Of a DNA stretch of 47,351 nucleotides, positions 8,143-16,680 are shown piece after piece. The position numbers and the translations under genes were made by a program. The first letter of the stretch is position 1. The number at the start of each line of letters is the position of its first letter. Source of the DNA: Sulfurimonas sp. (GTDB lineage Bacteria; Campylobacterota; Campylobacteria; Campylobacterales; Sulfurimonadaceae); contig JALUXP010000089.1 of NCBI GenBank assembly GCA_027013295.1, positions 1 through 47,351 of the forward strand. Direction: 5' to 3'. Below the pieces are notes generated by a model. It worked only from the letters and a program-made list of their open reading frames with translations. It searched no databases and was not told where the DNA came from.

Positions 8143-9063
8143 ATGTTTCAAGAACTATATGAGAATAATGACCTCACTAACATTTCAAAAATTAACTATG
8201 ATACTCTCTATGAAGAGTATAAAACCATCCTAGATGCTCACAAAAAATTAGAAAAACGACTCAATAAAATCATTAAAATGAGTGATAAAACTTTGTTCCA
8301 AAAACTAGGTTCTATAGAGAACTATGCAAAACAAGAAAGAAGATATGGATATATTATCAAGCAAGGTGATGCTCAGGGTAAAGCACTTTTGGATGACACA
8401 TATGATTTGGAAGGGCTTTTAAATGTAGAGCTTGAGAACGAACGACTTTTGATGAAAGAGATAGAAGAGACCCAAAAAGAGGTTGTTTTTACCATGGGTG
8501 CTATTGCCGAGAGCCGTTCTAAAGAGACAGCAAATCATGTAAAACGGGTTTCAGAATACTCAAAACTTTTTGCACGGCACTATGGGCTTAGCGAAGAAGA
8601 ATCAGAAATGCTCAAACAGGCAAGTCCTATGCACGATATTGGTAAAGTAGCTATTGCAGATGCTATCTTAAACAAACCAGCTCGATTAACTCAAGATGAG
8701 TTTGAGATTATGAAAAAGCATACTAACATAGGTTGTGAGATGCTCAAGCACTCCCAAAGAACTTTGATGAAGGCTGCAACAATTGTAGCATATGAGCATC
8801 ATGAACATTTTAATGGCAAGGGATACCCTCGAGGGCTACAAGGGTATGAGATACACATCTATGGGCGTATCACAGCTATTGCAGATGTATTTGATGCACT
8901 TGGAAGTAAAAGAGTTTACAAAGATGCATGGCCAGATAAAAAAATATTTAACTACATGAGGGAGGGATCTGAAACTCAGTTCGATCCAAAACTTGTTGAG
9001 ATATTTTTTGAGCATTTAGATGAATTTTTAGCGGTTCGTGATGCCTTTAAAGATGAGATATAA
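8143..9063 (+). CDS. Second HD-GYP c-di-GMP phosphodiesterase, paralogue of the 1620 gene
   Basis: 306 residues, divergent from the signalling operon. Residues ~15-115 form a charged helical/coiled-coil region with RLNKIIKMSDK near residue 40, reminiscent of the stalk in the 1620-2390 protein. From EIEETQKEVVFTMGAI (residue ~106) to the C-terminus the two proteins are strikingly alike, pointing to duplication. The catalytic set is present: HD at 164-165 in MHDIGK, then AYEHHEHFNGKGYP. A candidate -10 (TATAGT, 8103-8108) precedes the ATG. A strong terminator closes the gene. It probably acts in the same c-di-GMP circuit, perhaps bound by the same SiaC-like protein. Confidence 0.9.
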   Translation: MFQELYENNDLTNISKINYDTLYEEYKTILDAHKKLEKRLNKIIKMSDKTLFQKLGSIENYAKQERRYGYIIKQGDAQGKALLDDTYDLEGLLNVELENERLLMKEIEETQKEVVFTMGAIAESRSKETANHVKRVSEYSKLFARHYGLSEEESEMLKQASPMHDIGKVAIADAILNKPARLTQDEFEIMKKHTNIGCEMLKHSQRTLMKAATIVAYEHHEHFNGKGYPRGLQGYEIHIYGRITAIADVFDALGSKRVYKDAWPDKKIFNYMREGSETQFDPKLVEIFFEHLDEFLAVRDAFKDEI

Positions 9064-9088
9064 AAAAGGGTAATTAATGCCCTTTTTT
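9062..9088. terminator. Bidirectional intrinsic terminator
   Basis: AAAAAAGGG (9062-9070) pairs with CCCTTTTTT (9080-9088) around a nine-base loop. It overlaps the stop codon of the second HD-GYP gene and sits 11 bases beyond the convergent pepA stop, so it can serve both strands. Confidence 0.85.
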
Positions 9089-9099
9089 ACATAAGAAGT

Positions 9100-10518
9100 C
9101 TATTTTATATTTTGTAAAAAACTACTCATAAAACGCACACCTGCACCAGTTCCACCATATACATTGCAGTCCCAAGGGGTTTCAGTATAAGCAGATCCAG
9201 CTATGTCAAAATGAAGCCATTTGTCTTTGTTCTCATCTTTTATGAAATTATCTAAAAACATCCCAGCAGTGATCGCCCCACCATAAGGTTTTGAAGCGGT
9301 GTTAGAGATGTCGGCTATCTCACTTTTAAGAAGTTTTTTAAGATGGCGGTTAAATGGAAGATGCCCTATGAGTTCACCAGAATCATTTGCTGCTTTCATC
9401 ATAAAATCATGTTTGAGTTTTGTTGAAAATCCCATAAGCCCTGTTGTGTATTGACCAAGAGCTACCATACAAGCACCTGTGAGTGTTGCAAAATCAAATA
9501 TATAGTCTGCTTGAACGCTCTCTTGAGCGTATGTGAGTACATCTGCTAAGACTAAACGACCCTCTGCATCTGTATTTCTCACCTCTATAGTTTTCTTACT
9601 TCTACTGACTAAAACATCATCTGGCTTGTAAGCATTACCCCCTATCATGTTTTCTACCGCACCAACAAAGGCATGTACTTCAATGTCAAGTTTTAGTTCA
9701 CTGATGGCTTTCATCACACCAAGAACAGCACAACCCCCAGCTTTATCCATCTTCATAGTTACCATAGATGTAGCAGGCTTAAGACTAAGTCCCCCACTAT
9801 CATAAGTTAAACCTTTACCTACAAGAGAGATGATTTTTTTAGGATTAGCGGGTTTATAAGAAAGGTGAATAAGTTTACTGTCATGAATGGAAGCACGACC
9901 AACAGCGAGCATTGCACCCATCTTTTCATCTCTTAATCTATCTTCACCTAAGATATCACATCCCAATGAGTTTTCATCTGCCAATTTTTCTGCAAGTTTT
10001 GCAAATGATGGGGGATTGAGTTCTTGTGGTGCAGTGTTGACAATATCTCTTGTAAAGCAGGTTGCGTTGGCAACAATGAGAGTATTTGTAAGAGTGTCTT
10101 TTGCTTTTTGTAAATCCTCGCCTATGTAAGAAAAGCTAATGTCCGTAAAAGATCTCTCTTTAACTTCAGATTTATACTCGTTGTACTCATAACCACCAAG
10201 GACAAAACCCTCTACAAAACCTTTTATGGTTTTAGTCGTTTTAAGTTCTAGCTTTGCAGCCGCATAGTTTGATGCTCTTAAAGCTTTGATGGCACTAGCA
10301 CTAGCACTTCTGAGAAAATCATTGTTATGTTTTTCAACACCACAGACTAAGAGAGAAGACTCATGCAAAAATAGTGTAGAGTCTTGTTCTGCTGTAAAAC
10401 CAGTTTTTTTCAACATGTGAGTGTTTTGATGTGCATCTAATTCCTCTTGAGTTAAAAACTCTATGGTTATATCTGCGTCTATTTTATTTAATTTATTGTT
10501 TGTTAATTTTATATTCAT
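9100..10518 (-). CDS. pepA: Leucyl aminopeptidase (M17)
   Basis: Cytosolic hexameric metalloprotease that removes N-terminal residues from peptides. 472 residues, normal for the family. The C-terminal catalytic half shows the metal-site motifs GKGLTYDSGG, MDKAGG and the family signature NTDAEGRLVLADVL, supplying the Lys, Asp and Glu ligands; the N-terminal domain is less conserved, as expected. The ATG has TAGGAT upstream. It ends a minus-strand run that starts at folD, 27 bases after trpB, and is followed by the shared terminator at 9062. Confidence 0.96.
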   Translation of the reverse strand: MNIKLTNNKLNKIDADITIEFLTQEELDAHQNTHMLKKTGFTAEQDSTLFLHESSLLVCGVEKHNNDFLRSASASAIKALRASNYAAAKLELKTTKTIKGFVEGFVLGGYEYNEYKSEVKERSFTDISFSYIGEDLQKAKDTLTNTLIVANATCFTRDIVNTAPQELNPPSFAKLAEKLADENSLGCDILGEDRLRDEKMGAMLAVGRASIHDSKLIHLSYKPANPKKIISLVGKGLTYDSGGLSLKPATSMVTMKMDKAGGCAVLGVMKAISELKLDIEVHAFVGAVENMIGGNAYKPDDVLVSRSKKTIEVRNTDAEGRLVLADVLTYAQESVQADYIFDFATLTGACMVALGQYTTGLMGFSTKLKHDFMMKAANDSGELIGHLPFNRHLKKLLKSEIADISNTASKPYGGAITAGMFLDNFIKDENKDKWLHFDIAGSAYTETPWDCNVYGGTGAGVRFMSSFLQNIK

Positions 10519-10545
10519 AATTAATCCTATTTTAGTGTATAAATC

Positions 10546-11745
10546 TTAGTCGAAATCTAATATCTCTTTAGCTTGAATCATATCTTTGTCTCCACGACCA
10601 GAGAGGTTGACAATGATAAGTTTATCTTTGATATCTGGCAATTTTTTAAGATAGGCTACTGCATGAGAGGACTCAAAAGCAGGGATAATTCCCTCTTTTT
10701 GTGAGAGCCATACAAAAGCATCTAGAGCTTCTTGATCTGTAATGTTGTCATAGCTCACCGAGTTGTTATCTTTGTGAAAAGCATGTTCAGGTCCTATCCC
10801 TGGGTAGTCAAGACCAGCACTGATGGAATGTGCTTCAAGGATTTGACCATCTTCATCTTGGAGGAGATAACTCATCTGACCATGAAGTACACCAGCGCGT
10901 CCTTTGTCAAGAGAACAACCATGTTTGTCTGTATTGACTCCAAGTCCACCAGCTTCTATGCCGATGCACTCCACTGCATCATCTTCTAAGAAGTGTTGAA
11001 ACATCCCAATAGCATTAGATCCACCACCGATGCAGGCAATAATATGGTCAGGGAGGCGATTTTCTTTTTCGAGTATCTGTTGTCTTGCTTCCCACCCAAT
11101 AATAGCTTGAAAATCTCTTACCATCATAGGGTAAGGGTGTGGACCAGCAACTGTACCTATGATATAAAAAGTATCTCTTGCGTTTGTCACCCAGTGACGG
11201 ATAGCATCATTCATAGCATCTTTGAGTGTTCGAGAGCCACTCTCTACTGCATTTACTTTTGCACCAAGGAGTTTCATGCGAAAGACATTAAGTTCTTGCC
11301 TTTGCACATCTTTAGCCCCCATAAACACCTCACACTCTAAGTCAAGTAAGGCACAGATAGTTGCTGTCGCAACACCATGTTGTCCAGCTCCAGTCTCAGC
11401 TATGATTTTTTTGTATCCAAGCCGTTTTGCCATAAGTCCTTGAGCTATAACATTATTGATTTTGTGTGCACCTGTATGATTTAAGTCTTCGCGTTTAAAA
11501 TAAATCTTTGCACCAAGTTCATCTGAAATGTTTTTTGCAAAGTACAAAGGGGAAGGGCGACCAACATAATCTTTAAGATAGTAGTCCACCTCTTCCCAAA
11601 ACTCTTTATCAAAACGGATTGTGTCATACTCCTCTTTGAGTTTAAGGAGGGCTGGCATGAGTGTTTCTGGTACATATCTTCCGCCATAGATGTCAAAGTG
11701 TCCGTTCTCATCTGGATCATATTTTGAAGCTTTTGGGATATACAT
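10546..11745 (-). CDS. trpB: Tryptophan synthase beta chain
   Basis: PLP enzyme joining indole and serine to make tryptophan. 399 residues from the ATG at 11745, which shares one base with the apt stop (TGATG) and has GAGG upstream. Seen: YGGRYVPE at the start, the PLP lysine in HTGAHKINN, the catalytic Glu in AETGAGQHG, and the phosphate-binding GGGSNAIG. It is the canonical TrpB1 type. No trpA or other trp gene lies here; instead it is embedded among apt and pepA, so the trp pathway genes are scattered in this genome or this is a second copy. Confidence 0.96.
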   Translation of the reverse strand: MYIPKASKYDPDENGHFDIYGGRYVPETLMPALLKLKEEYDTIRFDKEFWEEVDYYLKDYVGRPSPLYFAKNISDELGAKIYFKREDLNHTGAHKINNVIAQGLMAKRLGYKKIIAETGAGQHGVATATICALLDLECEVFMGAKDVQRQELNVFRMKLLGAKVNAVESGSRTLKDAMNDAIRHWVTNARDTFYIIGTVAGPHPYPMMVRDFQAIIGWEARQQILEKENRLPDHIIACIGGGSNAIGMFQHFLEDDAVECIGIEAGGLGVNTDKHGCSLDKGRAGVLHGQMSYLLQDEDGQILEAHSISAGLDYPGIGPEHAFHKDNNSVSYDNITDQEALDAFVWLSQKEGIIPAFESSHAVAYLKKLPDIKDKLIIVNLSGRGDKDMIQAKEILDFD

Positions 11746-12296
11746 CAATCAACCTCTATGAGAGAGTAAACATTGGTTTTTTCTTGGAGTTTACTCATCC
11801 CATCTAAAAATGTCAACCCTAAAATAAAACATGCCTCTACGCACTCACCACCAGCTTGTTTGACGAGACTCGCGGCTGCGTTAGCCGTACCACCTGTAGC
11901 TATGAGGTCATCGATGAGAAGAACTTTTGGATTTTCTTTTGCACTAAAGGCATCTATGTGTACCTCTACTTCATCTATGCCATATTCAAGTGCATATTTT
12001 TCACTAATGGTGGTATGGGGGAGTTTGCCTTTTTTACGGATGGGAACGAACCCACAACCGAGCATCTGTGCTAGTGCTGCACCAAAGATAAATCCTCGTG
12101 CATCAATCCCTGCTACAAAGTCTAAGTTGTACTCTTTATATCTTTGGTAGAGATGATTCATGAGTACACCATAGGCTTCTGGATTATTTAAAAGTGTTGT
12201 GATGTCTTTAAAAACTATTCCCTCTTTTGGAAAATCTGGTATATCTCTGATTGAGGCTTCAATGATGGTTCTTTCTGTCTTGCTAAGTAGTATCAT
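11745..12296 (-). CDS. apt: Adenine phosphoribosyltransferase
   Basis: Salvages adenine to AMP using PRPP. 183 residues, typical. The PRPP-binding motif is [14 protein letters not shown]; the N-terminal [20 protein letters not shown] and the flexible loop after PIRKKGKLP are classic APRT features. Starts 21 bases after the small coiled-coil gene with AAGAAAGA upstream and overlaps the trpB start by one base, so the two are co-translated. Confidence 0.97.
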   Translation of the reverse strand: MILLSKTERTIIEASIRDIPDFPKEGIVFKDITTLLNNPEAYGVLMNHLYQRYKEYNLDFVAGIDARGFIFGAALAQMLGCGFVPIRKKGKLPHTTISEKYALEYGIDEVEVHIDAFSAKENPKVLLIDDLIATGGTANAAASLVKQAGGECVEACFILGLTFLDGMSKLQEKTNVYSLIEVD

Positions 12297-12317
12297 AATG
12301 TTGTCTTTCTTGTTAAA

Positions 12318-12650
12318 TTAGAGTAAGGCATCTATTCTATTTTCTAATGCTTTTATCTTACCGTTAAGGCGATCTGTTTCTTGCCTGTGTTTGGAGTTTC
12401 GAGTTTTTAGAACTTTAAGTTCACTTCTTAATTTTGTTAACTCTTCACTAAGGATATCTACATTTCCTAGTGCGCGTTGAAGTTGAATCTGGTATTTTCG
12501 TATGAGTATTTCAGCTTCTTGAAGTGTAAGTTTCATCAGCTCATTGCTTCTTTGCTCTTTGTTTGTGATGCTCTTAAAATAAAACATTTTCACAAACAAA
12601 AAGACTGAAAGTATCGAAAGTATTGTGAGTAATGACCATTCCCAAAACAT
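12318..12650 (-). CDS. Small single-pass membrane coiled-coil protein
   Basis: 110 residues of unknown function. Residues ~5-23 (LLTILSILSVFLFVKMFYF) are one membrane span; the rest, ~30-110, is a long charged helix with heptad character (LSEELTKLRSELKVLK and so on), predicted to be a cytoplasmic coiled coil. The architecture recalls division or envelope scaffold proteins such as FtsL/ZapB-like ones, but no specific family is recognised. The ATG has AAAAGGAT. It is tucked between rpiB and apt in the same operon. Confidence 0.8.
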   Translation of the reverse strand: MFWEWSLLTILSILSVFLFVKMFYFKSITNKEQRSNELMKLTLQEAEILIRKYQIQLQRALGNVDILSEELTKLRSELKVLKTRNSKHRQETDRLNGKIKALENRIDALL

Positions 12651-12672
12651 AATAATATCCTTTTAATTAATG

Positions 12673-13101
12673 CTAGAGTTCAATTTTTACTACTCTAGCC
12701 GTATGGCGACCACCATCAAAACTCCCATCTATCCATGCATCTAAGATAGACTCTGCAACACCTTTACCAATGATGCGTTCACCAAAACAAAGAACATTTG
12801 CATCGTTATGAGCACGAGCTACGGTTGCAGTATATGCATCATGACAGAGTGCAGCTCGGATACCTTCATGCCTGTTTGCAGCCATACTCATACCGATGCC
12901 AGAACCACAGATGAGGATACCTTGTGTTTGCAAATCTTCCAACACAGAGATGCAAAGCTTATGTGCATAGTCTGGATAATCAACTCTGTCGGTAGTAAAT
13001 GGACCCAGATCAATAACATCATGTCCTTTTTGCTTTAAAAGCTCAGCGGTATAGTTTTTAAGCTCAATTCCTGCATGATCCGTTGCTATAAAAAATTTCA
13101 T
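12673..13101 (-). CDS. rpiB: Ribose-5-phosphate isomerase B
   Basis: Interconverts ribose-5-phosphate and ribulose-5-phosphate in the pentose phosphate pathway. 142 residues. The N-terminal ATDHAG, the catalytic-cysteine loop GILICGSGIGMSMAANR with Cys near residue 65, and CHDAYTATVARAHNDANVL are diagnostic of the RpiB/LacAB fold. Position between the M50 protease and coiled-coil genes with short gaps (10 and 22 bases) indicates one transcript; with apt it supplies PRPP-related metabolism. Confidence 0.96.
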   Translation of the reverse strand: MKFFIATDHAGIELKNYTAELLKQKGHDVIDLGPFTTDRVDYPDYAHKLCISVLEDLQTQGILICGSGIGMSMAANRHEGIRAALCHDAYTATVARAHNDANVLCFGERIIGKGVAESILDAWIDGSFDGGRHTARVVKIEL

Positions 13102-13111
13102 TTTTGATTCC

Positions 13112-13792
13112 TTATGATGATAACAATAAGTGTAATATAGTTTGAACAGGTAAAAACAATAAGTAGTCTTTTAATGGTGTCATCAAGATTAATAAGACTA
13201 TAAATATACCATACCGTTCATTTTTATAGATAAATTCTGCTACCGAATTTACTTTATATTTTAGGGCTAGATGCATGATGAAGTGTGCCCCATCAAATTG
13301 AGGTATTGGGAGTAGGTTGAAAACTCCAAGAACAATATTTATGATGAGGAGTTGATAGATAAATACATAAGAAAAAAGATACAAAAAACCATCTGTAGTT
13401 GTTGGCGAACTCATTGCCATAAGAACTACTGAAGCTAAAGCTCCTAAAGTGAAGTTAAATACTATCCCAGCTAAGTCAACTTGCATAGCTGCGTTGTAGC
13501 CACCATTTCTGATAACTGTCGCAGTATTGATAGGAACTGGTTTCGCCCAACCAAACAACAATCCACTCTGTGCCCCTAAAAGAATAGGTATGAAGTACAT
13601 AGAAAGTGGGACTAAGATGGTTCCAACCAAATCAACATGCACAAGAGGATTTATGCTAAGGCGTCCTGCATTTTTTGCAGTGAGGTCTCCATACTTATAT
13701 GCAACCCATCCGTGCATTATCTCATGTCCAATAATAGCAATAGCTAAAGCTAATACAGCCGAAGCTATTTTTATAAAATCAATAGATTCCAT
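13112..13792 (-). CDS. Site-2 protease family (M50) membrane metalloprotease
   Basis: 226 residues from the ATG at 13792 (AAAGGTGACC upstream); an upstream frame to 13825 lies deeper in lepB and is less likely. The zinc site is GHEIMHGW (HExxH) in the first membrane helix, with the second motif NLLPIPQFDG near the C-terminus. Four to six hydrophobic spans are visible. Compact members like this lack PDZ or CBS domains and are common beside housekeeping genes; the substrate is unknown. The start overlaps the lepB stop by 14 bases, coupling it to signal peptidase. Confidence 0.9.
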   Translation of the reverse strand: MESIDFIKIASAVLALAIAIIGHEIMHGWVAYKYGDLTAKNAGRLSINPLVHVDLVGTILVPLSMYFIPILLGAQSGLLFGWAKPVPINTATVIRNGGYNAAMQVDLAGIVFNFTLGALASVVLMAMSSPTTTDGFLYLFSYVFIYQLLIINIVLGVFNLLPIPQFDGAHFIMHLALKYKVNSVAEFIYKNERYGIFIVLLILMTPLKDYLLFLPVQTILHLLLSS

Positions 13793-14591
13793 GGTCACCT
13801 TTATCGTGGTGTACTCTCTCAGCAATCGCTTTGTTGAGATGCTCTGGTTCTTCTAAATCTGTCGGCGTTTTACCCATTCTGTCCCATCGTATCTCCCAGT
13901 TTTCATCTATGGAAAAATACACAAACCAAGGTGTCCCCTCTATGTTGTCATAAGGCACAGTACCCCAAAATCTACTATCGTTGGAGTGGTCACGATTATC
14001 ACCCATCATGAAGTATTCACCCTTTGGTACTTGTATCGGTGCTAGATTGAAGAGTGGTTGCATAGTTGGATAACCAAGATTTACTATGCTTTTATCATGA
14101 TGAATACCAGGATGTTTTTTCATATAGGGGTTTTTTACCCAAGATTTTCCTGCAAAAATTTTCATTTCGCTATTAGGATAATTTTTTTTGATCCATGCAT
14201 CGCCCTCATGAAAATGTATGTAAAGATTTTTATCAAGTAAAAAAAGTTCATCATCTGGAAGTGCTACACATCTTTTTACAAAATGTTGCTTGATATTGTG
14301 AGGATATCTAAAGATAACTATATCTCCTCTTTTAGGGGTATCGCCATCTACAAGTCGAAGTGAATCGCTCCAAGGCATGATAGAGACTTCTAAAAATGGA
14401 ATATGTGGCATAGAGATACCATAAGCGAATTTTTTTGCAAAAAGATGGTCGCCAATAAGTAAGGAGTCTTTCATACTTCCTGAGGGTATTTTAAAAGCTT
14501 GAGCAATAAAAAATATGATAAAAAGAACAATAACAATTGTTCCTGTCCAAGAGTTTGAAAATTTATAAGCTTTGCGTAGTGTTTCTTTCAC
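13779..14591 (-). CDS. lepB: Signal peptidase I
   Basis: Cleaves signal peptides of exported proteins at the outer face of the inner membrane. 270 residues, one N-terminal membrane span (~16-33). The nucleophile is the second Ser of KIPSGSMKDSL near residue 40; the general-base Lys lies in QHFVKRCVALPDD; the C-terminal GDNRDHSNDSRFWG box is the family signature. The start is GTG, overlapping the folD stop as TAGTG with AAGGAGA upstream. A long insertion between the Lys box and the GDNRD box is typical of Campylobacterota enzymes. Confidence 0.96.
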   Translation of the reverse strand: MKETLRKAYKFSNSWTGTIVIVLFIIFFIAQAFKIPSGSMKDSLLIGDHLFAKKFAYGISMPHIPFLEVSIMPWSDSLRLVDGDTPKRGDIVIFRYPHNIKQHFVKRCVALPDDELFLLDKNLYIHFHEGDAWIKKNYPNSEMKIFAGKSWVKNPYMKKHPGIHHDKSIVNLGYPTMQPLFNLAPIQVPKGEYFMMGDNRDHSNDSRFWGTVPYDNIEGTPWFVYFSIDENWEIRWDRMGKTPTDLEEPEHLNKAIAERVHHDKGDHGIY

Positions 14592-15448
14592 TATTTTTTC
14601 TCCTTGGCATTTATTTTAGCTGCTTTTAAAGTATTTTTTAAAAGCATTGCGATTGTCATAGGACCAACTCCACCAGGGCTTGGTGTAATGAAAGAAGATT
14701 TTTTGCTAACGCTCTGGAAATCAACATCCCCAACAAGTTTCCCCTCTTTTGTTCTACTTACTCCAATATCTACGATAACAACATCATCCTTTATCATATC
14801 TTCTGTAATAAGATTGATAACACCAACACCAACTAACACAATATCAGCCTGAAGCGTATGCTTTTTTAGATCATCAGTAAATATATGACAAATCTCTACA
14901 GTTGCTCCAGCATTGAGTAGTAGTGATGCCATTGGTTTTCCTACAATATTTGAAGCACCAACGACGCAACAGTTTTTCCCTTTTACATCTATGTTGTACT
15001 CATTGAGAAGTTCCATAACTCCCAATGGCGTACAAGGAACAAAACCATCAAGTCCAGTAGTTAAACGACCAACATTGAATGGATGAAAGCCATCTACATC
15101 TTTTGCAGGGTCAACTAACTCTAAAAGTTTTGTCGTATCTATATGTTTTGGGAGTGGCAGTTGTATCAAGATGCCATCAACATTGGTATCGTTGTTAAGG
15201 AGCATAATGGTTTTTTCAATAGCATCTTGAGATATACTTTCAGGCATATCGTGTGTAATAGAATAAAAACCAACTCTATCGCAAGCTTTTTTTTTCATAT
15301 TGACATATGTAGCACTAGCAGGATCTTGTCCAACAAGGACCACGGCGAGACCTGGTGTGCATCCACAGCTCTCTTTTAACTTTTTTACTTCATCTTTTAC
15401 TTGTGTTTCTAGTTTTGTAGCGAGTGCTTTTCCATCAAGAAGTTGCAT
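14591..15448 (-). CDS. folD: Bifunctional methylenetetrahydrofolate dehydrogenase / cyclohydrolase
   Basis: Converts 5,10-methylene-THF to 10-formyl-THF in one-carbon metabolism. 285 residues. Seen: YVNMKKKACDRVGF carrying the catalytic Lys, QLPLPKHID, the PCTPLGVMELL motif, the NAD(P)-binding GASNIVGKP, and the C-terminal TPSPGGVGPMTIAMLL. First gene of the minus-strand run to pepA, divergent from cytochrome c. The product feeds purU (26334) on the folate side. Confidence 0.97.
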   Translation of the reverse strand: MQLLDGKALATKLETQVKDEVKKLKESCGCTPGLAVVLVGQDPASATYVNMKKKACDRVGFYSITHDMPESISQDAIEKTIMLLNNDTNVDGILIQLPLPKHIDTTKLLELVDPAKDVDGFHPFNVGRLTTGLDGFVPCTPLGVMELLNEYNIDVKGKNCCVVGASNIVGKPMASLLLNAGATVEICHIFTDDLKKHTLQADIVLVGVGVINLITEDMIKDDVVIVDIGVSRTKEGKLVGDVDFQSVSKKSSFITPSPGGVGPMTIAMLLKNTLKAAKINAKEKK

Positions 15449-15510
15449 TTAAACCCCATAAATTAAATAATTTTTGTTATTATATCGCTTTAATATTAAT
15501 AGGAAATTTT

Positions 15511-15852
15511 ATGAAATTTATTATAGTTTTTTTGTTACCATTTATTCTCTATGCTAAAAGCTCTTTTATTACACCTATGGAGTATGCTTCATCCTTGTAT
15601 AAAAATCCAAGAGGTATAGGGTGCGATAATTGTCATGGTCAAAAAGGGGAGGGGAGGCTTGTCGCAACTTACATACATAAAAAAAAGAAAAAAGAGTTTA
15701 GAGGACCTGCGATAAACAATATAATGTTTGATGAATTTAAAGATGCACTACAACATTCAAAAAGAGGAATGCCCCGTTATTATCTCACTATAGAGGAGGT
15801 TAAAGCATTGTTCTTTTACTTACAGGAGATAAAATTAGAAAATGATAAATGA
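15511..15852 (+). CDS. Small periplasmic c-type cytochrome
   Basis: 113 residues from the ATG at 15511 (AGGAAATTTT upstream); the open frame extends further 5' but without a signal peptide at its start. Signal peptide ~1-15 (cleavage near LYA). One heme site CDNCH near residue 41 and a candidate Met ligand in KRGMPRYYLT, followed by the helix EEVKALFFYLQEI, which is typical of class I cytochromes c. Probably an electron carrier in the periplasm. The end overlaps the CitE-like gene by 11 bases, an odd partner. Confidence 0.88.
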   Translation: MKFIIVFLLPFILYAKSSFITPMEYASSLYKNPRGIGCDNCHGQKGEGRLVATYIHKKKKKEFRGPAINNIMFDEFKDALQHSKRGMPRYYLTIEEVKALFFYLQEIKLENDK

Positions 15853-16672
15853 TTTCTCAGCATGCTTGATGCTCTCTTGTCACAATGAAAAGCATCTACA
15901 AAAAATTCCAACTTTAGATGCACAGTGCATCATGCTAAATCTCGAAGATGGTGTCTCCAAAGAAGCCAAGCCAAAAGCTTTAGAGTTGTGTTGCAAATAT
16001 TTAGAGCTATATAAAGAACTTGATATAATGTTTGTTGTGCGGGTAAATGCACTTGATGAAGGTGGTTTGGATGAGATACTAAAACTCAATCCTTATCATC
16101 CAGATGCAATTAGAGTTGCAAAAATAAAAACAAAAGAGGATGTTCAAACAGCATTAGATGCATTAAGCCCTCAAATAAAACTTCACCTCTCGATAGAGAC
16201 AGCACAAGCATGGAATAATTTAGCAACATTAAGGGTTCACCCTAGAGTAACAACTTTTTATCTTGGAGTGTTGGATCTTTTTGCAGAATTAAATTTACCA
16301 CAATCAATCATAAAACCAACAAATTCAACGATGCAATATATATTGAGTCATTTTTTAGTAACATCTTTAAGCATAGGCGTAAAACCTGTCTCTTTTGTTT
16401 TTCAGGAGTATAAAAATTTGGACATTTTTCAACAATGGCTTGAACTAGAAAAGCAGATGGGTTATAGAGCTAAAGGGTGCATATCTCCAACGCAAGTGAG
16501 TTTAGCTAATGCTGTATTTAAACAAGACAACGCTGAACTTAAAAAAGCTAAGAAGATAATAGAGTTATTTGAAAAGCAAAAAAGTCTAGGTATCACAGGA
16601 TTTAGTGATGAGGAATTTGGATTTATAGATGAGCCTATCTACAAAGGGGCATTAGCTATTCTTGATAGATAA
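15842..16672 (+). CDS. HpcH/HpaI aldolase / CitE-like lyase family protein
   Basis: 276 residues with a TIM-barrel layout of the citrate lyase beta-subunit superfamily: MLNLEDGV near residue 31, FVVRVNAL near 64, LSIETAQAW near 115 with the metal-ligand Glu, and LGVLDLFAEL near 141. Substrate is likely an acyl-CoA such as malyl-, citramalyl- or citryl-CoA, but this cannot be fixed from sequence. No citC, D, F or G genes are near, so it is not part of a citrate lyase complex. Overlaps the cytochrome gene, so co-expressed; convergent with tonB with only eight bases between. Confidence 0.8.
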   Translation: MINDFSACLMLSCHNEKHLQKIPTLDAQCIMLNLEDGVSKEAKPKALELCCKYLELYKELDIMFVVRVNALDEGGLDEILKLNPYHPDAIRVAKIKTKEDVQTALDALSPQIKLHLSIETAQAWNNLATLRVHPRVTTFYLGVLDLFAELNLPQSIIKPTNSTMQYILSHFLVTSLSIGVKPVSFVFQEYKNLDIFQQWLELEKQMGYRAKGCISPTQVSLANAVFKQDNAELKKAKKIIELFEKQKSLGITGFSDEEFGFIDEPIYKGALAILDR

Positions 16673-16680
16673 AATATCTC

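Noticed and set aside
13527-13856. 109-residue plus-strand frame opposite the M50 gene
   Set aside because: Fully antisense to a clear membrane metalloprotease; no ribosome site.
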